Translations under genes and position numbers: made by a program | The notes under the pieces: generated by a model | Databases searched by the model: none | What the model saw: the letters and a program-made list of their open reading frames with translations, nothing else | Told to the model about the DNA's origin: nothing | NCBI GenBank assembly: GCA_963931865.1 | Contig: OZ007517.1 | Location: 9,930,038 to 9,994,037 of the forward strand | DNA from: Axinella damicornis | Lineage: Eukaryota > Porifera > Demospongiae > Axinellida > Axinellidae | Direction of reading: 5' to 3' | DNA: 64,000 nucleotides | Shown: in pieces, positions 19,474-29,344 of the stretch | Layout: each line of letters begins with the position of its first letter | Numbering within the stretch: position 1 is the stretch's first letter

Positions 19474-19930
19474 CCTTTATTTGCTATAGACGCATATATG
19501 CGTCATGCAACTTTCATCTTGTGATGACACTTCTGGCAATGTCCTTGGAACTTAGGTTCTGTGCCAGCAGAAAGGGCGGGACAGGGGGAGGTGGGCAGGT
19601 TCAACAATCGGCCAAGTTAGCTTCTGGGTTTGGCTGTAGAAAGCCCTTGGTTGGTACTGGGTGGGCCATTTCTCGCCTTCTTTGCACAAATGGGCTTAAA
19701 GATAGTCATGTAGTGCTTCCATTTCTGGCAGTGAAGCTTTTATCTTGGTCTGTACGGGTGGTCATTGCCCGAGAGCTCATGACAAGTGGGTGTGGTTTTA
19801 CTCACAAATCTGCACAGGATGGCTGCAATGGTATTGAGTCAAGTTAGGAGCTTCAAATCCCGCATGAAGTGGATATATGACACATTTAAGGGATCTATAG
19901 GTTTAAAGTGATCTCCATAGAAAACAATTC
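19474..19930. mobile_element. Diverged CCCTTT element
   Basis: Starts TTAACCCTTTATTTGC with TATAGACGCATATATGCG. Shares AATGTCCTTGG and GAGCAGAAAGGGCGGGACAG-type blocks with repeat A but is clearly older. The right end is uncertain. Confidence 0.5.
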
Positions 19931-19940
19931 AGCAATTAAC

Positions 19941-20420
19941 CCTTTACTAACCAATGACGCATATAGCCGTCATGAGACTTTCAGCTTCATCATGTGACTT
20001 CTGGCAATGTCCTCTGGAGAGAGGTTCTGCGTGAGCAGAAATGGTGGGACAAGGGGAGGTGGGTGGGTGCTCCCGAAGGGTGCAAACAGCATGGCCACAT
20101 CTGGGCTTAGCTTTCTTGGTTGGAGCCGGGTAGGCCATTTCTCGGGATTTAAGCATAAATGGGCCTAGAAAACAGTGGTCTCACCTTGCAGAGCCACAAA
20201 TTCCAGTGTTCAAGGCTGATTTTTCTGCTAGAGCGAGTTACCATTGCCTGAGCATCTTGATCGCGTACTCGTTAACGAGTAGGTGTGGTCAGAATCATGA
20301 ATGTGGAAAGCATGGGTGTGTGCAGTTCTGTGAAATTTTGACTGTGAAAATCAATAGGAACCTTATCTAGGGTATGTTTAAGTAAATTACAAGCTATGAA
20401 ACTGACCTCCAATATCTATC
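19941..20420. mobile_element. Diverged CCCTTT element, second copy
   Basis: Starts TTAACCCTTTACTAACCAATG with ACGCATATAGCCGTCATGAG, then the same internal blocks as its neighbour. Three related elements therefore sit side by side in this intron. The right end is approximate. Confidence 0.5.
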
Positions 20421-20965
20421 AGAGTTTCATTCCATTGAATCAAGTGCCAACAACACAGTGTACAATATAATATAGTCACGAATAATTAGTGGTACAAATG
20501 AGTGGTACAATAAAGAGGAGACATAGTGGCACAGCTGCACAATCCAAATACATATGGCACAATTTCCAGAACATGATATGTATATATTACACTTGGGGTG
20601 GGGTAACGTGACCGCATTACGCAGGTGACCGCTATAGAATAACAGTCAAGAAAGTATGGTGAGTGTGGGCTCAAATTTCGGGATTTCCAAGCTAACCGCA
20701 GAGCGGAGTGACCACCTTATTCAGTTTGACCACTAAGGCAGGTTTCACCGTACACGTGCGGGATCAACCTGGATACACTTTGTGGTATCACAGCTTCATT
20801 TGAATTCATTACTATAACCACCCCGTAATAAAAGAAACCATAAATTTATTTTTTATTGCTGGATACCTGACCTTGGGAATCAGGAATGGTGTGTATGCAT
20901 GTGTCATGTATATGAAGACTGATTTATGTCTAATTGGACATCTACTGGTGTGTTTTGTCTTTCAG

Positions 20966-21349
20966 ATCGGCTGAGTTTGGACGACTTGGGAGATGTACAG
21001 AAAAAGCTCTTTTCTGTTAGAAACGAATGGTACAATCTTGGATTAGATTTGGGCCAGCGAGTTCCCACTCTTGACAGCATTGAGGCCAAATACAGCGGTG
21101 ATCCCCCTCAATGCTTCCGCCAGGTCCTGAAGGAGTGGCTGAAGGGGGTCAACCCACCCCCTACTTGGCAGGCAATGGTGAATGCCCTGAACAGTCGCAC
21201 TGTGGCACAATACCACTTAGCAAGGCAAATTCAAGCTGAACTACCACCAGCTCTGTCAATGCAACCTCTCTCACCACAATCTCTGTCACCACAACCTCAG
21301 TCTCCACAATCTCCATCAACATCAGCACAACCACATCCCAAGTCATCAG
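20966..21349 (+). CDS. Death domain exon, unit I (DD1)
   Basis: 384 nt, phase 1-1, TTTCAG acceptor and CAG|GTTTGT donor. Encodes DRLSLDDLGDVQKKLFSVRN, then EWYNLGLDLG, LDSIEAKY, CFRQVLKEWLKGVNPPPTW and MVNALNS. This is the six-helix Death-domain pattern: W..LG at helix 2, L..I at helix 3, CL/LxxWL at helix 4, TW..L at helix 5. A Pro/Ser/Gln-rich tail with SPQ repeats follows the domain. Death domains assemble homotypically in innate signalling and cell death. Closely related to the exon at 48551. Confidence 0.88.
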
Positions 21350-21533
21350 GTTTGTCCCCCGCTTGTTATGCCATCACCTGGTCAGAATGGAAGCAAGCAA
21401 TTAGAGCAATTAAAAACATCAAGGTGGTGCTGGATTGCTAGAGGAGCGCATGAGGCACTTATGGCCGCTGATGTGCTCCTGAGTACAATTGTAAACTTAT
21501 AATCCTGGAATAAAAGTATAGCTACAAGTGTAA

Positions 21534-21960
21534 CTAATGAGATTGCACTTTAATAGTGCATGCATCATTACACCACACGTGCATGCACGAAGCAGGGTTA
21601 AGCATTTGGTTTTGTCCATCTGTCTGTTGTAATCTAGTTAACGGTCTCAGGCAGATAAAACACTCGCCTTCGGCTCGTGCATTATCTTGCCCTCGACCGT
21701 TAACTAGATTGCCCTCATTCACTAAAACCTGTAACGCACTGCAAACTGGTATTTAAATATTACTTTCAATCTGAAAAAAAATCTGTGTCTGTGTACCTGA
21801 TAGCGACCAAAGCACTTCTATTCTATGCGTCTCCAGCTCTGTCTTATTAAGCGATGGTAGGGTCCGCCATTTTAATACTGTCAGCAGCCAAAAATAATTG
21901 GCGTGCATAGGCTCTGGCACATGCTCATACTGAAGTGCGTCCATGTCAGTGAGTGCAGTA
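21534..21960. repeat. Intronic repeat shared with 34.7-35.1 kb
   Basis: GAAGCAGGGTTAAGCA, TTTTGTCCATCTGTCTG, GCGACCAAAGCACTTC and TCTCCAGCTCTGTCTTATTA recur in order at 34765-35060. Includes a short inverted pair around AATCTAGTTAACGG. Element type unknown. Confidence 0.65.
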
Positions 21961-22144
21961 TGGATCTTAAACTAGGTCAAGGAATCAAAAACGCTAGCTG
22001 AAGGTGAAAACAGCCTGAGATCAATACTAGAACCGTAATTATGTGCAAGAGTTAATACTTTACACTATTGTATATGCAAGTATGCAACCATGATTCACTG
22101 CAGAGAGTATGTATGACTACCCTCTTTTGAACATCTGTACGCAG

Positions 22145-22207
22145 GTGATATAGAGACAAGGCAGTCAAAGCTGCTTGGGAAGAGAAAACGAGGAAGTGAA
22201 GACCATA
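22145..22207 (+). CDS. Basic mini-exon, unit I
   Basis: 63 nt, phase 1-1, CGCAG acceptor and A|GTGAGT donor. Encodes GDIETRQSKLLGKRKRGSED and H. The LGKRKRGSE run looks like a monopartite nuclear localisation signal. Phases fit DD1 upstream and the helical exon downstream. Too short for certainty. Confidence 0.5.
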
Positions 22208-22467
22208 GTGAGTCGACATGCTACAGCTAAGTGTGGTATTAACACTAAGAGAGGAGTGTTAAACTGTGATGTGTATGAGTAGAGGTATTGTTTTTCGGAC
22301 TTTGAGGGACTTGGTTCACCATCAGAAACTTGTGCAGGACTTTCCATAATTATAGTGTCACACATGCAGTGGCCAGAACTTGGTCCACTCAATTGCACGA
22401 TGAAGTGTAGGGCATGTGTAAAAGCTGGACTGCTTGATCACCTGGATCAGCAAAGGGCTTAGCCCCT

Positions 22468-22468
<1 letters not shown>

Positions 22469-22499
<31 letters not shown>
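22469..22499. repeat. Poly-C run, 31 nt
   Basis: Uninterrupted C tract in an intron. Confidence 0.95.
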
Positions 22500-22554
22500 T
22501 TCACTGACTGATACCGAATACGCTTATGGGCATGCCCCTAGTTTACTATACTAC

Positions 22555-22779
22555 ATGCTGACTGTGCAATCATCACTGCAGTGCATGATGTTGAGATATA
22601 AGACACAACACAGAAGAAGAAAGACATTCACTATTGCTTGCTTCATTGTGTCAGTGTATCTTAATTTGGTTCAGCTGTCAACCCAGGTATTGGCAATCAT
22701 GCTGACAGTGTTTGAGGCTGTGCACTCAGCAGCACAGCGAGTCGATATCAGCAGCACAAATAGTCAGCTGACGCACTAA
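22555..22779 (+). other. Intronic open stretch, no gene assigned
   Basis: Open for 75 codons with a hydrophobic centre, but no splice-compatible ends and no paralogue in units II or III. Treated as intron. Confidence 0.3.
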
Positions 22780-22995
22780 AGCACAAGGATAGCAAAAGTC
22801 TTCTGTGCCTGTGACCGGACCACATCCAATACCGTAATTGCCCATTCTTTTTGAGGGGTTCACAATTTTGCTGATCTGTATGTGTGATCTGTGTGTAACC
22901 GTATCTAATCAATCACATGGTCAGATTCAACTCAGCCTCCAAATATTTCCAGCCTAGGAGCTGGGAGTTCAGTCTTTAATTTTTCCATGTTATAG

Positions 22996-23831
22996 GCCAA
23001 CTCACTTCTCCACTGGAAGCTGCCCCTCTCACACCTCCCACTCCCCTCACTCCACCAAGTAGTGTGGGTGATAACTCACCTCAACACTCCGCCAGTGTAG
23101 GAGAGCTGCCCTCCCCACTTCCCACAAACGATCCTGAGAGTGCACAGGCCCAGTCACTCAGTCTGAAAGAAGAGATAAAGTGGTTTGATGAGAAATACGG
23201 TTCCCTTGTGGTCTCTGTCCAAGATGCTTTTAAGAGGGGAGGGGTTTCCATTAATAGTATCCAAAATTGTCTTCTGCAACTCCCAGTATCTTTGAAGCAG
23301 TATGCTACACACCTGCAAAGCCAAGCAGCAAGCCTTTCTCAAGCATCGAGCATCAATCAGCTCTTCTTCATACTGTCTCCATACTGGGACTTCCTAAATC
23401 CTAACCTTCTTGCCCACCTGGCTCACAAAATTGGTGATGAGCAAACAAGAAGGTCAGTAGACATATACTTGGAAGAGCTGAGAGAATTTCGAGTGCGAAC
23501 CAAAATAGGTGACTTCATTGACAAGTGGGCTGGCAAACTTCCTCCTGATACTCAAGAGATTGTCGTGGAGTTGGGAGACAACTGGAAGGAGAAAAGTCTC
23601 GAACATCTGGAGGAGCTACGAATTAAGTTGGTACACAAGAGCTGTTTGGAAGATTACATGATGCCGTTGAAAAGAATCAAAAAATCAAGTGTGGATGCCA
23701 TATTTTCACTCCCAGAGTCGGTAGATATTCACAGTCTTGAGCTTGAGAGCCTCCGGGAATTTTTCCGAGAACAACAGGTACTGAGGGTTCTACTCAATGG
23801 AGTCTGCATCCTTGATCTTCAACTTCAGCAG
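22996..23831 (+). CDS. Helical domain exon, unit I
   Basis: 836 nt, phase 1 in, phase 0 out (CAG|GTATAC). It begins with a Pro/Thr/Ser linker (QLTSPLEAAPLTPPTPLTPP), then an all-helical region: SLKEEIKWFDEKYGS, VSINSIQNCLLQLPVSLKQY, INQLFFILSPYWDFLNPNLL, AHLAHKIGDEQ. It ends with a segment around FFREQQVLRVLL absent from the unit II paralogue (50831-51528), which stops early. Similar in design to the second half of the exon at 3075. No named domain recognised. Confidence 0.8.
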
Positions 23832-24119
23832 GTATACACATACCCTTTCTTGTTTATGTACGTTGACAAGTTATTGAGGTGAATCTAATTGAGCCCTACT
23901 CGACCATATCATTGGTGCAAATCTGTGTGGAACAAGCCAGATGAAAAGCATTATATTGCATAATGCAAATTCTAGTGCAGTTGTCTGAACTGAGTCTGCA
24001 TGCAAGGTACAAAAACATTGAGTGTTAAAATTCTGTTTGTATGAAAGGAAGCATGCTCAAGTTCACCCCACAAATGCATTGTATTCTGCTAGTATAAAAA
24101 TTTGACCCTGGCATTGCAG

Positions 24120-24212
24120 CACACACCTTCAGAAGAAGGTGTGAAAGATGGGTTTACAAAAGTGGAACATGAAGGAAAGAGCACCTACCAAGAAGGGGAA
24201 GAGTGTACTGAG
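24120..24212 (+). CDS. Acidic mini-exon, unit I
   Basis: 93 nt, phase 0-0, TTGCAG acceptor and GAG|GTATGT donor. Encodes HTPSEEGVKDGFTKVEHEGK and STYQEGEECTE. Acidic and probably unstructured; it joins the helical exon to the repeat-exon array in frame. Confidence 0.55.
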
Positions 24213-25089
24213 GTATGTGTGTACATATGGATCTTTCTCACCGAGGGAGATGAAACGATTTTACATAATGGATATACCACATTCATTCATGAGGAGGGTG
24301 AATGCTGATATCCTCTGCTGTGTGGTTTATCTGAGGCACAGTCGAGGGTATGCTACGTATGCAGTAGAGGATACCTTAACTTATAGTGGGAAATTTTTTC
24401 CATGGGAGAGATAGTTCACCAATTTCACCACATGCAGGATGTGGCAAAAATATATCCAGAAAAAAAATCTTTGCAGCGAAATTTCCCCGACGATCTTGGA
24501 CTACACTTGTGACGGTCATATAGTATTATTTTACTGCCCGATGATACTACAGATGTTGGATGGTAGACAGATGTTAGACACACAAGGGGTGGTGTCCGAC
24601 CGTTTTAATTAGTGTTAGGCATTACTTGGGGGGGGGGGGGGGGGGGGGTTAACAAGAGGCTTTAGTGATGACAATTGAATACAAAAATGCTTGTTACTAC
24701 TTGCCCAAGTGGAAAACTACTAGCTTTTTGGACACTACTAGCCCATAATTTTAGGCCCTGCAGTGTTTTGAACAACAAATGGTTTTGATGTGGCCTTGCA
24801 AATACTCTAGCCTCCAGTCCTTGCAAAGAAACGAAAGGGCTTTGAGATTCTTCGTTGGGCACACTGAATATTCGAAGCTACCTCACATTGAATCAAGGTA
24901 GCAGCAACCAGACAACCTACAGTTACCCTTGCAAGGCAATACATCTCCGAGCTAACACTGATTTCTTAAAAATGAATATCAAACCATAATATTATGCATG
25001 CACTCATGAATAGTGTGTCAACCTGATCTCAAACCATAGACTCATGAATAGTGTGTGTCAGCCTACATGTCTGTATACTGATTCTGCAG
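24213..25089. other. Intron with G run
   Basis: No exon recognised. A G run of 21 nt lies at 24628-24648. Just before the array, a partial copy of the array intron (GACTCATGAATAGTGTGTCA) is present. Confidence 0.5.
24628..24648. repeat. Poly-G run, 21 nt
   Basis: Uninterrupted G tract in an intron. Confidence 0.95.
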
Positions 25090-25167
25090 GAGCTGGAAGC
25101 TGCTACTGCTCCATCCACAGAAGACAGAGTGGAGCAGAAACTTGAACCTTACCCGGGAGGAATAAAG
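25090..25167 (+). CDS. Repeat exon R1, array 1
   Basis: 78 nt, phase 0-0. Encodes ELEAATAPSTEDRVEQKLEP then YPGGIK. TCTGCAG acceptor, AAAG|GTTAAT donor. Charged and Pro-containing, likely a spacer or helix repeat between folded domains. Confidence 0.75.
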
Positions 25168-25237
25168 GTTAATACATCAATCCATAGACTCATGAATAGT
25201 GTGTGTCAGCCTACATGTCTGTATACTGTTTCTGCAG

Positions 25238-25315
25238 GAGCTGGAAGCTGCTACTGCTCCACCCACAGAAGACGGAGTGGAGCAGAAACTTGAACCTTAC
25301 CCGGGAGGAATAAAG
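25238..25315 (+). CDS. Repeat exon R2, array 1
   Basis: 78 nt, phase 0-0. Differs from R1 by S to P and DR to DG (TAPPTEDGVEQ). Confidence 0.75.
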
Positions 25316-25385
25316 GTTAATACATCAATCCATAGACTCATGAATAGTGTGTGTCAGCCTACATGTCTGTATACTGATTCTGCAG

Positions 25386-25463
25386 GAGCTGGAAGCTGCT
25401 ACTGCTCCACCCACAGAAGACGGAGTGGAGCAGAAACTTGAACCTTACCCGGGAGGAATAAAG
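25386..25463 (+). CDS. Repeat exon R3, array 1
   Basis: 78 nt, phase 0-0, identical to R2 in translation. It lies exactly 148 bp downstream of R2. Confidence 0.75.
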
Positions 25464-25533
25464 GTTAATACATCAAACCATAGACTCATGAATAGTGTGT
25501 GTCAGCCTAAATGTCTGTATACTGTTTCTGCAG

Positions 25534-25600
25534 GAGGTGGAAGCAGTGGAGAAAATGAGGCAGCTTGAACAGCCACAGGCTAAGCCCATGCAAGATCATT
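25534..25600 (+). CDS. Terminal variant exon, array 1
   Basis: 67 nt, phase 0 in, phase 1 out, CATT|GTAAGT donor. Encodes EVEAVEKMRQLEQPQAKPMQ and DH. Starts like a repeat exon but lacks the TAPPTED core; its homologue at 29054-29147 keeps 27 more bases. Phase 1 links it to the linker exon at 28192. Confidence 0.65.
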
Positions 25601-28191
25601 GTAAGTGAATTTTCGGTGATCTGGAAGTTACTAAAGTAGTGCAGGAAACCAACATATAAACTTAGTCGTTTTGTGAAATTTGGGTCGGAGACAAGTATCT
25701 CTCTTGACAACAGATAACAACTTGATTTTAGTTTTGGGGATTAGTACCTTACCTAGGCACGTGTGGCCTACAGTGGCTCTCATAATCTCAGACTACTGCT
25801 ATTTTACAAAATGAAGCTACCAGCCTTTCAAGGCCACCAGCCCCGCACCCATCAACTCTCATGCCAGTGATGCCAACTCATCACCAACCCTTCAATATAC
25901 CCATTCACCATACCACCCTACGCCCACCGCCCCTCACCATTCAGAACTCTCACACTCCAGTTCTCCATGCCCTGATTAAGCACATGGCTTTACCTTTCGT
26001 TTGATATTGGATACAGAGGAATGCAAGACATAAGGCGAGCTCCCAAATTGTATTTAGCACTTGTGAGACCCCAGATGATTACTGAGCAACAAATGTGCAG
26101 CTGGCCACACAGCTAGACCATTCACCCCCTAGACAGGTGTTTCACAGGCACAGGCTCCATAAGCCTCAAAACTGTAATGACCGGTGTTCCCTGAGTCACC
26201 ACACTGCAAAACAGTCAGACTGAACCTCACGGTAGAGCTCTGCACCTACCTTAGGTCACCTGGATGCTAGCTGCTCGGCTAGTCTGTCCCCCCAGGGTTC
26301 CAAGAGTCACCAACACTGAGCTTCTATCCCACATACCATGCTAGCCAGCAGTGACCATAGCTGTCAGAGGCCGAAACTCTGCACTGTGTGTATATCACCA
26401 ATGTTGACAGCCCACCAGCTCTGCACGTTTCATTTTATCTGTGGTCTATCCAAACCCTAGCTATGAGCCTGACACCCCAACAGACAATCACATCACTGAT
26501 ACAAATGCACAACATTAGCAATAGTGTTGTGAACCTGTACCCAACTAGTGGTGTTCATAGAACACATAGCTATATACCCCATGTGGAGCGTCTACAGGAT
26601 ACAGTGCAGCTACATTCCAACCTGATGACAACTCGAATGTAAGATGGTGCCCAGACCCTTTCTCCTCCCCAGCGAAGGGTCTGGTTCAGAGACCATAGGC
26701 CTACTACTAAGGCTCTGCTGCTATCTCATCATGTCCAAGAAACATAAATTAATTTGATGTGGCCTAGAGGTTATACTAATAGCGTACCCCTGACGGAGTC
26801 TTCGCAGTTTAGATAAGTCGCCCCCCCTCTCTCAACAACGCCTCTCGTCAATCGGTTGACGATAAGGGGGTGAACATACATGCCATCCAGTGATTCAGCT
26901 CTTCACTTGGACCTCACAACATCTCCTCGGTCTGTGCTATCATGCGCGTGACCGATGCTCGGTGAGTGGCTCTTACCTTCTTCCGACTCACTGCTTCAAT
27001 TTCAATAATGTGCATGTCATATGACAATCGACATGACATCTCTGCCGATGCGCATCGAACACATGCCATCACATAGGCCGTATCCAAGCTGTGACATGTG
27101 GGAGTGGCCGCTTACCGTATATGCAACAACTGAAGCTGAAGAGGTGGGGCCAAAATTAATGTTATGAATAATAGGAAATAGCTAGAAAAAACAGCCGAAA
27201 CAATATTCGTGACATCTGTAAAGTATAATTTAAATGCTGGGAAAGGACTGTTTCCTAGCGGTAGTCTCAAAGCATGAAGTTTCCAAATGTAGCACGTTTC
27301 CTGTTCTTGATAGGACTCTGAGGTCACTAAGAGGTGGAGCCAATGTTATGAATAGTTATGAAAAGTAGGAACAGTGAAACGAAGTGCCTTGACTTCAGTC
27401 AGGTACACATAGAGCAGTTTTTTTTCTTTTTGAGGGTCTATGTGGCGAGATTTGAATTCTTTCACACCCGACAGATTTGTCTGCACTGGAACCATTGTCT
27501 GTTTGTACATGCACTTCTGAAGTTCAGTGCAAGGCTGCAAGCCAGAGGAGGTTGGACACGGTCATGTGACCTACGTGCGTAGGCGAATTTATATGGAGGT
27601 TTACTTTACCAAATTGTGTTCTCGGTAGTCTTTACAAGTATCTCAACAAACTTGACATCATTCGAAAGCTCCAGTGGAGTAGATTCCAAATATGCCGTCA
27701 ACCCCGTTCAACCCCTGGGTCACTTAGGCTGTACGGCCTCTTGAAGGATCGGCCGTGCAGGATGACAGAGAAGCCACAATCCCGGTACTCCAACTGGAAG
27801 TCTTCCCAACCTGAACGTACTCTTACCTTTCAAACTCTCCAACTGTAGCTTCACTTCTCATTGGCAATTTACAGTTTCCCTCGGTCCCAGGCCATATTGA
27901 CATGGGAATAAGGCTGGCGAGGTTAGGAATGTAAAACATGCAATTATTTCCGTTCAAGCACAGCGCATATAATTTTAGTCACGTGCGCAGAAAATGTGTC
28001 CAGCCTCCTCTGGCTGCAAGCTGTACCAACAAGTTTACTATTGATGAGTTGACATAGCATGCCAAATTTATTGCCAATTAACCAATATGAGGCTTCCACT
28101 TAGAGTAAAATGGACAAGGTTCACAACACTAATTAAGCAATCTGAAGTAGCTACATGACAATTCGCAAATGTATAATTCTTTATTTCCCAG
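25601..28191 (+). repeat. Long intron, tandem-duplication copy 1
   Basis: Matches 29148-32527 almost throughout (from GTAAGT to the linker acceptor TTTCCCAG). No coding sequence recognised in either. Contains the CTGCAAG-flanked MITE at 27542 and a GCCCAGACCCTTTCTCCTCC block near 26650 related to 60168-60549. Copy 1 lacks the TA-flanked element present in copy 2. Confidence 0.85.
27542..28013. mobile_element. MITE with CCAGAGGAGG termini
   Basis: Inverted ends CCAGAGGAGGTTGGACAC and complement, flanked by the 7-bp duplication CTGCAAG (27535-27541, 28014-28020). 472 bp, no transposase. The copy in the duplicated intron is at 31139-31611, so insertion preceded the tandem duplication. Confidence 0.85.
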
Positions 28192-28251
28192 TAGCTGCTC
28201 AAGATCGTCCTGACACCACCAATGTTACTGGAACTGATTCCACTCTATTAG
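28192..28251 (+). CDS. Linker exon L1, copy 1
   Basis: 60 nt, phase 1-1, TTTCCCAG acceptor and TTAG|GTGAGC donor. Encodes AAQDRPDTTNVTGTDSTLLG with a split first residue (L with the preceding exon). Near-identical to 32528-32587. Confidence 0.65.
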
Positions 28252-28577
28252 GTGAGCGATATTATACCACATGTGCAAAAGTGAGGTCAAGCAATTGCTT
28301 CTGTATGCCATGGTTTGTGTGTGTTAGTGAGTCTGTGTGGTTACATCATGTGTCTGTGCATTATTACAGGAGAAGTTAAGGTAGGGGGCATGTAATCTTT
28401 GGAACGCTGTGTTCATAAACTTACTTCAATGATGCATTCAAGCTAGCTAATGTCTCAAAGAATGACAAGACCAAAACCACAGCTAGTTGTAGAGACTCAA
28501 GCCTAACACTTCAACCAGTAACATTGTATATATCTTTAGTCAACCCAACCTATTGTGTTTACTCTTCATTCCCTAAG

Positions 28578-28652
28578 GCTGCTCAAAATTTTCTTCCACC
28601 CACAGAGGACAGAGTGAAACAGAAACTTGAACCTTACCTGGGAGGAATAAAG
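28578..28652 (+). CDS. Chimeric exon: linker L2 head fused to repeat-exon tail
   Basis: 75 nt, CTAAG acceptor, AAAG|GTTAAT donor. Translation AAQNFLPPTEDRVKQKLEPY then LGGIK: the first six residues are those of linker L2 (32916), the rest is the repeat exon. Linkers start in phase 1 but this fusion reads correctly only from phase 0, so it cannot follow exon 28192-28251 in frame. It marks the tandem-duplication breakpoint. Confidence 0.7.
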
Positions 28653-28720
28653 GTTAATACATCAAACCATAGACTCATGAATAGTGTGTCTCAGCCTACA
28701 TGTCTCTACTCTTTCTGCAG

Positions 28721-28801
28721 GAGGTGGAAGCTGCTACTGCTCCACCCACAGAGGAGGACAGAGTGAAACAGAAACTTGAACCTTACCCGGGAGGAATAAA
28801 G
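28721..28801 (+). CDS. Repeat exon R1, array 2
   Basis: 81 nt, phase 0-0. Encodes EVEAATAPPTEEDRVKQKLE then PYPGGIK; one codon longer than array 1 exons (EED). CTGCAG acceptor, AAAG|GTTAAT donor. Confidence 0.75.
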
Positions 28802-28869
28802 GTTAATACATCAAACCATAGAGTCATGAATAGTGTGTCTCAACCTACATGTCTCTACTCTTTCTGCAG

Positions 28870-28950
28870 GAGGTGGAAACTGCTACTGCTCCACCCACAG
28901 AGGAGGACAGAGTGAAACAGAAACTTGAACCTTACCCGGAAAGAGTGAAG
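28870..28950 (+). CDS. Repeat exon R2, array 2
   Basis: 81 nt, phase 0-0. Encodes EVETATAPPTEEDRVKQKLE then PYPERVK; the GGI before the last Lys is replaced by ERV. Donor AAG|GTTAGC. Confidence 0.75.
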
Positions 28951-29053
28951 GTTAGCACATAGTGGCAGACAAAGAGCAAAATGTTGAAGTTGAGGAAAAT
29001 AAATCAGTGTATACTGGTACAAGTGAACCACAAATGTTTACTTCCTTTTGCAG

Positions 29054-29147
29054 GAATTGGAGCTTGTTACAATACAGATAGCTCCTTCCATAGTGGAGAA
29101 AATGAGGCAGCTTGAACAGGGGCAGGCTAAGCCCATGGAAGATCATT
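29054..29147 (+). CDS. Terminal variant exon, array 2
   Basis: 94 nt, phase 0 in, phase 1 out. Encodes ELELVTIQIAPSIVEKMRQL, then EQGQAKPMEDH. Full-length counterpart of 25534-25600. Its phase-1 end matches the linker at 32528. Confidence 0.65.
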
Positions 29148-29310
29148 GTAAGTTTATTTTCAGTGATCTGGAAGTTACTAAACTAGTACAGGAAACCAAC
29201 ATAACTTTGTGAAACGTGGGTCAGAGACAAGTATGTATCTCTCTTGATAACAGATAACAACTTGATTTTTGTTTCGGTGATTAGTACCTTACCTATATAG
29301 ACACAAGTTA

Positions 29311-29344
29311 GCCTCGTTCCCAGGCCGCGGCCTGGGAACGAGGC
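29311..29344. mobile_element. Minimal element reduced to its terminal repeats
   Basis: Perfect 34-nt palindrome GCCTCGTTCCCAGGCC|GC... within TTAGCC...GGCTTA. It equals two fused ends of the TAGCCTCGTACCCAGGCC family (40972, 62176). The duplicated intron copy 1 lacks it (CCTAGGCACGTG at about 25753), and imperfect GACACAAGT/GACACGTGT flanks suggest a 9-bp target duplication. Confidence 0.8.

Larger units (their letters stand above)
25010..25600 (+). repeat. Exon-intron tandem array, 148-bp unit
   Basis: Three 148-bp units, each with a 78-nt exon and a 70-nt intron (GTTAATACATCA to TTTCTGCAG), followed by a variant terminal exon. Units are almost identical, indicating recent tandem amplification or homogenisation. 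Introns of 70 nt are near the minimum for animals. Confidence 0.95.

Noticed and set aside
25010..25600. Possible CRISPR array because of regular 148-bp repeats
   Set aside because: Units are exon plus intron with intact splice sites and no variable spacers; the context is an animal genome.
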